Shown: piece by piece, positions 34,081 through 43,696 of the stretch
Layout: each line of letters begins with the position of its first letter
Numbering within the stretch: position 1 is the stretch's first letter
From: Stenotrophomonas rhizophila
GTDB taxonomy: Bacteria; Pseudomonadota; Gammaproteobacteria; Xanthomonadales; Xanthomonadaceae
Assembly: GCF_000661955.1 (NCBI RefSeq)
Contig: NZ_CP007597.1
Location: 3,564,051 to 3,628,050 of the forward strand
Direction of reading: 5' to 3'
DNA length: 64,000 nt
The notes under the pieces: generated by a model
The model's database searches: none
Told to the model about the DNA's origin: nothing
Seen by the model: only the letters and a program-made list of their open reading frames with translations
Translations under genes and position numbers: made by a program

Positions 34081-35214
34081 TTACGGTTCCGGCTGGATCG
34101 CCGGCGCGCCATCCTCGGCGCCCGGCGAGCGCACATCCTCGGCCGGCTGCGAACGCGGCCCACGCAGACCGGGATCGGGCTGCTGCAGCAGTTCGGCACG
34201 GGTGCGCGGCAGCGCCTGCGGGTGCTCGCGGGCCAGGAAGTCCAGCATCCGCTCGCGCACGATGCAGCGCAGGTCGAAGGCATCGCCGGAATTGCGCGCG
34301 CTGACCAGCAGGCGCACCTGCAGCGTGTGGTCGGTGGTCTCGGTGACCTGGGTCACGCACACCCGGCCATCCCACAGCGCCTCGCCCTTGCAGATGCGCT
34401 CCAGCTCGGCGCGGATCGCCGCAATCGGCGCCCGGTAATCCAGCCACAGGAACGCGGTGCCCAGCAGGTCGGCGCTGCGCCGGGTCCAGTTCTGGAACGG
34501 GTTCTCGATGAACCACGTCAGCGGCACCACCATTCGCCGCTCGTCCCAGATGCGCACCACCACGTAGCTGCTGCCGATCTCCTCGACCCGCCCCCACTCG
34601 CCCTCCACGATCACCACGTCGTCCAGCCGGATCGGCTGGGTCAAGGCAATCTGCAGGCCGGCAATCAGGTTGCCGAACACTGGCTTGGCGGCGATACCCG
34701 CGACCAGGCCGATGATGCCGGCCGAGGCCAGCAACGCGGTGCCGATCTGGCGCACCATCGGGAAGGTGAGCAGGATCAGCGAGATGCCCACCAGGATGAT
34801 CGCGCCCATCAACACGCGGCTGAGCACCCGGGTCTGGGTCTGCACGCGGCGCGCCTCGAGGTTGTCGGCCACCTCCATCGGGTGGTCGCGCAGGATCGCC
34901 TGCTCGCCGGCGGCCACCGCGCGCACCAGCAGCCAGATGAAGCAGGCCGTCAGCCCGATGTGCAGCATGCGCAGCGAACCCTCCAACCAGCGCCCCTGCA
35001 GCGGCGTGGCCTCCAGCGCGGGAATCAGCAACAGCAACGGCAGCGCGAACGCCAGCGGGCGGCTGATCACCCGGGCAATGCGCGCACGCCGGTAGTCACG
35101 GCCCTTGAGTCGTCGGGTCAGCGCCATCAACAGCCACCAGCCAGTGAAACCCACCGCCAGCGCGATGCCGATCGGCCACAGATACAACGCCGCCTGTTGC
35201 CAGTCCACTGTCAC
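34081..35214 (-). CDS. Mechanosensitive ion channel (MscS) family protein
   Basis: Inner membrane channel protein of 377 residues with several N-terminal helices, then the MscS pore helix region (TALLASAGIIGLVAGIAAKP) followed by the beta domain (IRLDDVVIVEGEWGRVEEIG) and cytoplasmic vestibule. It probably opens on hypo-osmotic stress to release solutes. The C-terminus is a Pro/Gly/Asp-rich tail without family similarity. Starts with GTG at 35214, preceded by AGGAG 6 bases away; a hairpin (35223-35249) ends inside that AGGAG. Confidence 0.9.
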   Translation of the reverse strand: MTVDWQQAALYLWPIGIALAVGFTGWWLLMALTRRLKGRDYRRARIARVISRPLAFALPLLLLIPALEATPLQGRWLEGSLRMLHIGLTACFIWLLVRAVAAGEQAILRDHPMEVADNLEARRVQTQTRVLSRVLMGAIILVGISLILLTFPMVRQIGTALLASAGIIGLVAGIAAKPVFGNLIAGLQIALTQPIRLDDVVIVEGEWGRVEEIGSSYVVVRIWDERRMVVPLTWFIENPFQNWTRRSADLLGTAFLWLDYRAPIAAIRAELERICKGEALWDGRVCVTQVTETTDHTLQVRLLVSARNSGDAFDLRCIVRERMLDFLAREHPQALPRTRAELLQQPDPGLRGPRSQPAEDVRSPGAEDGAPAIQPEP

Positions 35215-35222
35215 TGCACGCT

Positions 35223-35249
35223 CCTGCGGTCTTCAACGGAAGACCGCAG
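35223..35249 (-). promoter_or_regulatory. Hairpin abutting the mscS ribosome binding site
   Basis: Stem CTGCGGTCTTC/GAAGACCGCAG with a short loop in the gap between the DAHP synthase stop and the MscS start. On the mRNA its 3' arm runs into the AGGAG site. It could act as an attenuator or terminator without a T tract, or modulate translation. Confidence 0.5.
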
Positions 35250-35316
35250 GGTGCCAGCGCGGCGATGACCAGCGTGTCAGCCGGATGTAAGCCGCGCGTG
35301 GACGGCGGCGGCTACA

Positions 35317-36708
<1,392 letters not shown>

Positions 36709-36867
36709 CACGGACTTCCGGCAGGGGGTGGGGACCGGCCATGGTCGCAGAGCGCGCCGCCGACGCAAAGCACCGCGCGCCCGGCGGCGGCAGCTGAACG
36801 CCGGAAAACGGCCGGCGCGATCGGCCACGAACGGCATGCCCAGGGGCCGGCGGACAGGCGCATGATT

Positions 36868-36882
36868 TGTTACGGAGTAACA
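36868..36882 (+). promoter_or_regulatory. Palindrome upstream of the TonB-dependent receptor gene
   Basis: TGTTACGGAGTAACA, a perfect 6-base-arm palindrome around GGA, 46 bases before the receptor start in the divergent gap to the DAHP synthase gene. Its outer bases match the gammaproteobacterial Zur box pattern TGTTATANTATAACA (10 of 15 positions), but the centre is GC-rich. It may be the operator for a metal regulator. Confidence 0.4.
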
Positions 36883-36928
36883 CTGCCAGGCCGGCACCCC
36901 CTTCCCTGCCCAGCCCAACGCCGCCCCC

Positions 36929-39049
36929 ATGAAGCCCTCTGCGCTCACCGCCGCCATTGCCTTCGCCCTCACCGTCACCAGCCTGCCCGCCCTGGCCGAC
37001 GCGCCCGCCACGCCCGCCGTCACCGACCTGGATGCGGTCACCGTCAGTGCCCAGCTCGACCAGGCCCGCAACACCCTTTCGCCGGACATCGGCAGCAGCC
37101 AGTACCAGATCACCGCCGAGGACATCCAGAAGCAGCCGCTGGGTGCGTCGGCCCCGCTCAGCCAGGTGCTGCTGCAGGCCCCTGGCGTGGTCCAGGACAG
37201 CTATGGCGGGGTCCACGTGCGGGGCGACCACGCCAACCTGCAGTACCGCCTCAACGGCGTCCTGCTGCCCGAATCCATCTCCGGCTTCGGCCAGACCCTG
37301 GACGCGCGCACGATCAAGAGCATCCGCCTGATGGATGGTGCACTGCCGGCCCAGTTCGGCGAGCGCACCGCCGCCGTGGTGGACATCACCACCCGCAGCG
37401 GCGCCGAGCTGGGCAATGGCGGCAGCGCCGGCCTCACCACCGGGTCGTTCGGCACGCTCAACCCCAACGCCTCCTGGTGGGGCAGCCAGGGCCGCTGGAG
37501 CTGGTACCTGACCGGCAACTACAACCAGAACGAGGTGGGGCTGGAAAACCCGACCGCCTCGCGCCGGCCCGATCATGACGACACCCACCAGGGCAAGGCG
37601 TTCGCCGACCTCACCTACCTGCTCAACGACAGCACCCGGCTGAGCCTGTTCGCCGGGTTCGCCAACAACCGCTTCCAGATTCCGACCAACCCCGGCCAGG
37701 AACCGCAGTTCGGCTACCTGGATACCGCCGGGCAGGAGTCGGCGCAGCTGGACGAGACGCAGCGTGAGACCACCCGCTTCGGCATGCTGGTGCTGCAGGG
37801 CACGCTGGGCGACACCGCCTACCAGGTCTCGGCCGGGCAGCGTTACAGCGACCTGGCGTTCAACCCGGACGTGGCCGGCGACCTGGTCTTCAACGGGGTG
37901 GCCTCGCAGGTGCAGCGCAGCAACCGCGCCACCACCGTGCAGGCCGACTTCTCCACCCCGCTCGGCGACAACCACACCCTGCGTTACGGCCTGTACGACA
38001 ACAGCGAACGTGCGCGTGCGGGCAGTACCGCCTGGGTGTTCCCGGTCGATGCGGACGGCCACCAGGCCAGCACCACGCCCCTTGTGATCCCCGACACCAG
38101 CGCCTTCCACGCCAGCACCGCGGCGCTGTACGTGCAGGATGAATGGCGCATCGGCACCGACTGGACGCTCAACTACGGCCTGCGCGGCGACCGCTACCGG
38201 GCCTTCGGCGGCACGGAAGGCCAGCTCAGCCCGCGCCTGGGCGTGGTCTGGAATGCCACCGACAGCACCACCGTGCACGCCGGCTACTCGCGCTACTTCA
38301 CGCCCCCGGCCAGTGAACTGGTCGCTGGCAGCGACATCGCGCTGTACGACGGCACCACCAATGCGCAGCCGGCCATCGGCAGCACCACGCCGCTGTCCGA
38401 GCGCAGCGACTACTACGACGTGGGGATCTCCCAGCAGGTTGGCGAGCACCTGACCCTGGGCCTGGACGCGTACGACCGCAAGGTCGATCGCCTGCAGGAC
38501 GAAGGCCAGTTCGGCGCTGCCTATATCTACTCCACCTTCAACTACCGCCGCGGCCACATCCACGGCGTGGAGTTCAGCGCGGACTACAGCCGGGGGCCGC
38601 TCAGCGCGTACGTCAATGCGGCCTACAACAAGGCGATGGGCAAGCAGGTGCTCACCGGCCAGTACAACCTGGACCCGGAGGCGCTGGCCTACGTGCAGGA
38701 CAACTGGATCCACCTGGACCACGACCAGAAGCTGACCTCGTCAGGCGGGGTCAGCTACGCCTTTGCCGGCCACAACCGGGTGGGCGCGAACTACGTGTTC
38801 GGCAGCGGGCTGCGCTCGGATATCGAAGGCGTGCCCAACGGCGGTGAGCTGCCGTCCTACCTGCAGGTGAACCTGAGCGCGGCGCATGATTTCAACGCCG
38901 ACAGTGGGCACCCGCTGCACGCGCAGTTGGCGCTGGTCAACGCGCTGGACCGCAGCTACCAACTGCGCGACGGCGGCGGCATCGGGGTGTTCGCGCCGCA
39001 GTGGGGCCCGCGCCGTGGCGCCTACCTGAGCCTGCAGCAGGACTTCTAA
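36929..39049 (+). CDS. TonB-dependent receptor
   Basis: Outer membrane ligand-gated importer of 706 residues, powered by TonB-ExbBD. Signal peptide ends near residue 23; a plug domain follows (about 35-155; VTVSAQLDQARN, GGVHVRGDHANLQYRLNGV, ERTAAVVDITTRSG), then a 22-strand barrel ending in aromatic Phe (LSLQQDF). The TonB box is probably DAVTVSAQ near residues 35-42. Loops contain several His/Asp groups (HDDTH, HLDHDQ), compatible with metal binding but not decisive. A palindrome resembling a Zur box lies upstream. No adjacent transporter or regulator. Confidence 0.92.
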   Translation: MKPSALTAAIAFALTVTSLPALADAPATPAVTDLDAVTVSAQLDQARNTLSPDIGSSQYQITAEDIQKQPLGASAPLSQVLLQAPGVVQDSYGGVHVRGDHANLQYRLNGVLLPESISGFGQTLDARTIKSIRLMDGALPAQFGERTAAVVDITTRSGAELGNGGSAGLTTGSFGTLNPNASWWGSQGRWSWYLTGNYNQNEVGLENPTASRRPDHDDTHQGKAFADLTYLLNDSTRLSLFAGFANNRFQIPTNPGQEPQFGYLDTAGQESAQLDETQRETTRFGMLVLQGTLGDTAYQVSAGQRYSDLAFNPDVAGDLVFNGVASQVQRSNRATTVQADFSTPLGDNHTLRYGLYDNSERARAGSTAWVFPVDADGHQASTTPLVIPDTSAFHASTAALYVQDEWRIGTDWTLNYGLRGDRYRAFGGTEGQLSPRLGVVWNATDSTTVHAGYSRYFTPPASELVAGSDIALYDGTTNAQPAIGSTTPLSERSDYYDVGISQQVGEHLTLGLDAYDRKVDRLQDEGQFGAAYIYSTFNYRRGHIHGVEFSADYSRGPLSAYVNAAYNKAMGKQVLTGQYNLDPEALAYVQDNWIHLDHDQKLTSSGGVSYAFAGHNRVGANYVFGSGLRSDIEGVPNGGELPSYLQVNLSAAHDFNADSGHPLHAQLALVNALDRSYQLRDGGGIGVFAPQWGPRRGAYLSLQQDF

Positions 39050-39062
39050 GCGGCTACCCGGT

Positions 39063-39083
39063 CCGCCGGCCATATGCCGGCGG
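39063..39083. terminator. Hairpin between the convergent receptor and dsbB genes
   Basis: Perfect CCGCCGGC/GCCGGCGG stem around CATAT, 13 bases after the receptor stop. It lacks a T tract on either side, so its action as a terminator is uncertain. Confidence 0.45.
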
Positions 39084-39100
39084 GCCCGGGGTGCGCCGGG

Positions 39101-39607
39101 TCAGGCGCGGCGCTTGCGGAACGAGGCGTACAGCGCCCAACCGGCCAGCAGCACGAACCACACCAGGCTCCACATGGGCATGGTGAGGCCGAGGAAACGC
39201 CAGTCGATGTTGCCGCAATCGCCGGTGCCGGTCAGCACGGTGCGGAACACTTCGAGCGGGCCCATGGTTTCGCTGAGGAAGGCCAGCGGCGGGCCGCAGC
39301 TGGAGCCCATGTCCTTGGGCAGCAGCTGCACGTAGACGTGGCGGCCGGCAATGCCCATACCGACGGCGGCGGCAATGAAGGCCAGCACACCATAGGTGCC
39401 ACGGCCGGCACGTTCGCGCGGGCCATGCAGGGCGCCAATCAGGAACAGCAGGCCGAGCGCGGCGAACGCCAGGCGCTGGAAGATGCACAACGGGCACGGC
39501 TCCAGCCCGATCTTCAGCTGCAGGAAGATCGCATAGGCGAGCAGCCCGGCGCAGATCAGGAACCCCAGCAGGAACTGGGCGCGGTAATTCCAGCGCAGTG
39601 GATTCAT
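39101..39607 (-). CDS. dsbB: Disulfide bond formation protein B
   Basis: Inner membrane quinone reductase of 168 residues that re-oxidises periplasmic DsbA. Four transmembrane helices and both cysteine pairs are seen: CPLC in the first periplasmic loop (GLEPCPLCIFQRLA) and two cysteines in the second loop (SSCG and GDCG). ATG 39607 gives the typical short N-terminus MNPLRWNYRAQF. It stands alone. Confidence 0.95.
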   Translation of the reverse strand: MNPLRWNYRAQFLLGFLICAGLLAYAIFLQLKIGLEPCPLCIFQRLAFAALGLLFLIGALHGPRERAGRGTYGVLAFIAAAVGMGIAGRHVYVQLLPKDMGSSCGPPLAFLSETMGPLEVFRTVLTGTGDCGNIDWRFLGLTMPMWSLVWFVLLAGWALYASFRKRRA

Positions 39608-39752
39608 TGGCAACACTCGTGAACGTGCAAGGCGCCAAGATTAACAGGGCGCCGCAGGCCCCGGCCCCTGCCGACCTACCGGCTATCGGCCCGCTGGACC
39701 AGACAGCGTGTTCCAAGGTCCACACCCACGCTGTGTTGCCCAGTAGGGGCGT

Positions 39753-40173
39753 CGGCACGGGTGGGTTGGCGGGACACGCCGTAAATCCATCCTTGGAGGC
39801 TCCGTCGCGCCATCCATGGCGCTCAGGGTCCCGCCAACCCACCCGTACCGCCGCCTGGACAGTTGGCTGGTGCCGCAGCATTGAACAGCACGCCATCGAG
39901 CGGTGTGGTTGGGCTGCACAGCCGCCGTCAAGGCACGCTGGGGTCGACAGCACGGCTTTGCCCTTCCCGTGCGCACCGAGCCACTGTCCAGGCGCTGGTG
40001 GGGGTGGGTTTACGGGACCCTGAGCCGCATGGATGCGGCGACGGAGCTTACATGGGTGAGGGCGCATTGCTTGCGAGGCATTGCCTCGCATGCGTCCGAA
40101 CGCACAGCCGCAGCGGCTGGGCCGGGCCGCGGAGCGGGACTTGCAGCGTGTCCCGTAAACCCACCCCCACCAG
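39753..40173. repeat. Inverted pair of covarying-arm elements, copies D and E
   Basis: Copy D (39753-39850) has 23-base arms (39753-39775 and 39828-39850) with one mismatch; copy E (39995-40173) has perfect 24-base arms (39995-40018 and 40150-40173). The arms differ from each other and from copies A-C, except the inner GGGAC/GTCCC. Inside are the same ATCCAT-type hairpins as in copies B and C. The spacer of 144 bases has inverted ends (CGCCTGGACAGT against ACTGTCCAGGCG). Copy E carries about 80 extra bases with three more small hairpins. Together with the rplQ terminator it fills the 683-base gap between dsbB and rplQ; no gene is supported. Confidence 0.82.
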
Positions 40174-40236
40174 GGCCCATCGCAGGAACCGACGTACTGC
40201 ACTGCCGCCCTTGCCTTTTCTCACGGCCACAAACGG

Positions 40237-40261
40237 AAAAACCCGGCACAAGGCCGGGTTC
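40237..40261 (-). terminator. Intrinsic terminator after rplQ
   Basis: Stem AACCCGGC/GCCGGGTT followed on the minus strand by TTTTCCGTTT, about 30 bases after the rplQ stop. It ends the long ribosomal gene array. Confidence 0.88.
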
Positions 40262-40290
40262 TTCACCGAATTACGGGTGTTGCGCGTCGA

Positions 40291-40677
40291 TTATTCTTCG
40301 ACGGCTTCAGCCACGGCAGCCGGACGGTCGACCAGTTCGACGTAGGCCATCGGAGCGTTGTCGCCAGCGCGGAAGCCGCACTTCAGCAGACGCAGGTAGC
40401 CACCCGGACGGGTCGCGTAGCGCGGGCCCAGGATGGTGAACAGGTTGCCCACGGCTTCGTTGTCACGCAGACGGGCGAACGCCAGACGACGGTTGGCGAC
40501 GGAGTCGACCTTGGCGAGGGTGATCAGCGGCTCGGCGACGCGGCGCAGTTCCTTGGCCTTCGGCAGCGTGGTCTTGATCAGCTCGTGCTTGAACAGCGAG
40601 GCAGCCATGTTCTTGAACATTGCTTCGCGGTGAGCGCTGGTGCGGTTGAACTTGCGGCCGGACTTCATGTGACGCAT
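40291..40677 (-). CDS. rplQ: 50S ribosomal protein L17
   Basis: bL17, 128 residues, located near the peptide exit tunnel of the large subunit. N-terminus [20 protein letters not shown] is diagnostic. It is the last gene of the alpha operon, but is 201 bases from rpoA, far more than usual, and a UUCG-capped hairpin lies in the gap. Confidence 0.97.
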   Translation of the reverse strand: MRHMKSGRKFNRTSAHREAMFKNMAASLFKHELIKTTLPKAKELRRVAEPLITLAKVDSVANRRLAFARLRDNEAVGNLFTILGPRYATRPGGYLRLLKCGFRAGDNAPMAYVELVDRPAAVAEAVEE

Positions 40678-40832
40678 GGACGTGATTCCTTGATTGAATG
40701 TTGGATCGGTTGGGTATCGCTGTCGCCATCCTGGCGTTGCTGCTTGGACTGCGGTTGGTCCGATGCCGGCCCTCCTGGCCGACCGTCACCGCAGGCTATT
40801 GGCCTGTCGATGCGAGGTACTGCGGGTAAAGC

Positions 40833-40854
40833 CCCCGCACCCGAAGGTGCGGGG
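40833..40854 (-). promoter_or_regulatory. UUCG-capped hairpin between rpoA and rplQ
   Basis: On the mRNA strand CCCCGCAC-C-TTCG-G-GTGCGGGG forms a long stem closed by the very stable C(UUCG)G tetraloop. GCTTTACCC follows, a poor T tract, so partial termination or an RNase processing site is more likely than full termination. Confidence 0.6.
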
Positions 40855-40878
40855 TCAAGCATCTTGCGTAGCGCTGGA

Positions 40879-41877
40879 TCAGCCGAGCATGCCGTGCTGG
40901 GCGACACCGGCCGGCGGCCAGTTCTCCAGCTTCATGCCGAGCGAAAGACCGCGCTGTGCGAGGACTTCCTTGATCTCGGTCAGCGACTTCTTGCCGAGGT
41001 TCGGCGTCTTGAGCAGTTCCACTTCGGTCTTCTGGATCAGATCGCCGATGTAGTAAATGCTCTCTGCCTTCAGGCAGTTGGCCGAGCGAACGGTCAATTC
41101 CAGATCGTCGATCGGGCGCAGCAGCACCGGATCCACGCCGTTGTTGGCCGGCTTGGCAGCACCGCGGTCGCGGTGGGTGAAGTCACCGAAGACCGACAGC
41201 TGATCGCTGAGGATATCCGCGGCAGTGCGCACGGCTTCCTCGGCATCGATCGTGCCGTTGGTTTCGATGTCCAGCACCAGCTTGTCCAGATCGGTACGCT
41301 GTTCAACGCGGGCCGCTTCCACCGAATAGGCGACGCGACGGACCGGCGAGAACGAGGCGTCCAGGACCAGACGACCGATGGCACGGGTTTCTTCATCCGG
41401 ACGACGACGCGCGGCCGCCGGCTGGTAGCCGAAACCACGCTCGACCTTCAAACGCATATTGATTGCCGTGTCCTTGGTCAGGTGGCAAATGATATGGTCG
41501 TTGTTGAGGATCTCGACGTTGTGATCGACCTTGATATCGGCAGCAGTCACGACACCCGGACCCTGCTTGGACAGCGACACGGTTGCGTTGTCACCGGTAT
41601 GCATACGGATCGCCACGTCCTTCAGGTTGAGCAGGACTTCAAGCACGTCCTCCTGCAAGCCTTCAAGGGTGGTGTACTCGTGCAGCACGCCGTCGATCTC
41701 AACTTCCGTGATGGCGAAGCCCGGGATGGACGACAGCAGCACGCGACGCAGGGCATTGCCCAGCGTATGCCCGTAACCACGCTCCAAGGGTTCGATAACG
41801 ACCTTGGCGCGGGTGTCGGTAAGGCGTTCGATCTGCGGACCGCGAGGACGCAGAACCTGGTTGGCGGTAACCGTCAT
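40879..41877 (-). CDS. rpoA: DNA-directed RNA polymerase subunit alpha
   Basis: Alpha subunit, 332 residues, which dimerises to nucleate RNA polymerase and contacts activators and UP elements through its C-terminal domain. Seen: [18 protein letters not shown] in the N-terminal domain and the C-terminal domain with [14 protein letters not shown] and [12 protein letters not shown]. 55 bases after rpsD. Confidence 0.98.
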   Translation of the reverse strand: MTVTANQVLRPRGPQIERLTDTRAKVVIEPLERGYGHTLGNALRRVLLSSIPGFAITEVEIDGVLHEYTTLEGLQEDVLEVLLNLKDVAIRMHTGDNATVSLSKQGPGVVTAADIKVDHNVEILNNDHIICHLTKDTAINMRLKVERGFGYQPAAARRRPDEETRAIGRLVLDASFSPVRRVAYSVEAARVEQRTDLDKLVLDIETNGTIDAEEAVRTAADILSDQLSVFGDFTHRDRGAAKPANNGVDPVLLRPIDDLELTVRSANCLKAESIYYIGDLIQKTEVELLKTPNLGKKSLTEIKEVLAQRGLSLGMKLENWPPAGVAQHGMLG

Positions 41878-41932
41878 GTTGCGGGTTCTCCTAGTGAATC
41901 CCCGGCCGTCGCCGGGGATTCTCCAATGTGAA

Positions 41933-42562
41933 TTACTTCGAATACAACTCGACGATCAGCGCTTCGTTGATATCCGCAGGCAGGTCCGCACGATCCGGAA
42001 CCGCCTTGAAGATGCCGGCGAACTTGCCGGAATCCACTTCAACCCACGACGGACGCAGGTCGTGCGTGGCCGACACGGTCAGGGCTTCCTGAACGCGCAG
42101 CTGCTTGGCAGCCTTCTCGGACAGCGCGACAGCGTCGCCAGCCTTGACCTGGTAAGAAGCCAGGTTGACCGACTTGCCGTTCACGGTGACACCGCGGTGC
42201 GAGACCAGCTGACGAGCAGCCGGACGGGTCACAGCGAAGCCCATGCGGTAGACAACGTTGTCCAGGCGGGTTTCCAGCAGCTGCAGGAGGTTCTCGCCGG
42301 TGTTGCCCTTCTTGGTCGAGGCCTTCTTGTAGTAGTTGCGGAACTGACGCTCCAGCAGACCGTAGATACGCTTGACCTTCTGCTTTTCGCGCAGCTGGGT
42401 AGCGTAGTCGGACAGCTTGCCCTTACGGGCAGTGGCGCCGTGCTGGCCGGGCTTCTGCTCCAGCTTGCACTTGGAGTCCAGCGCGCGCGCCGGGCTCTTG
42501 AGGGAAAGGTCGGCGCCTTCGCGGCGGGCGAGCTTACAGGTAGGACCGATATAACGAGCCAT
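41933..42562 (-). CDS. rpsD: 30S ribosomal protein S4
   Basis: uS4, 209 residues, a primary 16S rRNA binder; its S4 domain is at about 97-160 ([15 protein letters not shown]). In E. coli S4 is the translational repressor of the alpha operon, acting on the rpsM leader. 14 bases after rpsK. Confidence 0.98.
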   Translation of the reverse strand: MARYIGPTCKLARREGADLSLKSPARALDSKCKLEQKPGQHGATARKGKLSDYATQLREKQKVKRIYGLLERQFRNYYKKASTKKGNTGENLLQLLETRLDNVVYRMGFAVTRPAARQLVSHRGVTVNGKSVNLASYQVKAGDAVALSEKAAKQLRVQEALTVSATHDLRPSWVEVDSGKFAGIFKAVPDRADLPADINEALIVELYSK

Positions 42563-42576
42563 TTCTTATCGCTCCT

Positions 42577-42966
42577 TTAGACGCGACGCTTCTTCGGCGG
42601 ACGGCACCCGTTGTGCGGGATTGGCGTCACGTCGATGATGTTGGTGATCTTGTAGCCCACGTTGTTCAGCGAGCGCACGGCCGACTCACGACCCGGACCC
42701 GGGCCCTTGATGCGGACTTCCAGGGACTTGACGCCGTAGTCGAGCGCGGCACGGCCGGCCTTCTCGGCAGCCACCTGGGCAGCGAACGGGGTGGACTTGC
42801 GCGAACCGCGGAAGCCAGCGCCACCGGAGGTCGCCCACGACAGAGCGTTGCCCTGGCGGTCGGTGATGGTCACGATGGTGTTGTTGAAAGAAGCGTGGAC
42901 GTGGGCGACGCCGTCAGTGACGACGCGCTTGATCTTCTTCTTGGTCTTAGCGACGGGCTTAGCCAT
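42577..42966 (-). CDS. rpsK: 30S ribosomal protein S11
   Basis: uS11, 129 residues, of the small subunit platform. It contains [14 protein letters not shown] and the characteristic C-terminal [13 protein letters not shown]. 12 bases after rpsM. Confidence 0.98.
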   Translation of the reverse strand: MAKPVAKTKKKIKRVVTDGVAHVHASFNNTIVTITDRQGNALSWATSGGAGFRGSRKSTPFAAQVAAEKAGRAALDYGVKSLEVRIKGPGPGRESAVRSLNNVGYKITNIIDVTPIPHNGCRPPKKRRV

Positions 42967-42978
42967 TTCTTAGGTCCC

Positions 42979-43335
42979 TTACTTCCTGATCGCCTTGCGC
43001 GGGCCCTTGCGGGTGCGGGCGTTGGTACGGGTGCGCTGGCCACGCAGCGGAAGACCGCGACGGTGACGCAGACCGCGGTAGCAGCCCAGATCCATCAGGC
43101 GCTTGATCGCGATACCGATTTCACGGCGCAGATCGCCTTCCACGATGTACTTGCCGACTTCGAGACGAAGACGCTCGATTTCCGGCTCCGACAGATCGCG
43201 GATCTTGGTGGTCGAGGTAACGCCTGCGGCGTCGCAGACCTTCTTCGAACGGGTACGGCCGATGCCGTAAATGCTTTGCAACCCGACCCAGACGTGCTTC
43301 TGGGCTGGCAGGTTGACGCCTGCAATACGCGCCAT
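42979..43335 (-). CDS. rpsM: 30S ribosomal protein S13
   Basis: uS13, 118 residues, at the head of the small subunit, contacting P-site tRNA with its basic tail. Begins [19 protein letters not shown]; the upstream open frame to 43431 is not part of the protein. First gene of the alpha operon here; the preceding 361 bases hold no gene and no rpmJ. Confidence 0.98.
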   Translation of the reverse strand: MARIAGVNLPAQKHVWVGLQSIYGIGRTRSKKVCDAAGVTSTTKIRDLSEPEIERLRLEVGKYIVEGDLRREIGIAIKRLMDLGCYRGLRHRRGLPLRGQRTRTNARTRKGPRKAIRK

Positions 43336-43696
43336 GACGCGGTTCTCCAGCTGAGTGATGGCCGACAGCGCACCATGGGGCGCGCCAATCCGGCAGGATG
43401 GATCAAAAAAGTGAACTAGCGATACTAACAAGGTTCCGGTTTACTTGGAAGCCCGTGAAACACAAGGTTTCACGAACTTGGCCCAGGGAGTGTGCCCAGG
43501 CTCCGGCGCCGGATCAGGTTGACTCCAGGAATTGGCACTTTCGCACCCTTCCCGGTGACGCCCGCGCTACTCCCGCGCGGGACCACCCGATCTCACCCCC
43601 ACCCGGAACCGCTGCGGGGGCCGCCCTTCGTTTGTGTGGCCAGGTCCGCGAAGCGGAGGACCATCACGTCAGGAAGACGAAAGTGTAACAGGCTTA
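43336..43696 (-). promoter_or_regulatory. Leader region between secY and rpsM, without rpmJ
   Basis: 361 bases with no gene; a careful reading for the L36 pattern (MKVR..VK..C..C) finds none in either strand. On the mRNA strand a CGTGAAAC/GTTTCACG hairpin (43454-43474) and a CCCGCGC/GCGCGGG stem near 43575-43595 are seen. TTCCAA and TAGTAT spaced by 17 bases (near 43425-43453) could form a weak promoter for the alpha operon. The remaining leader could hold the S4 target that controls rpsM in other bacteria. Confidence 0.45.
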
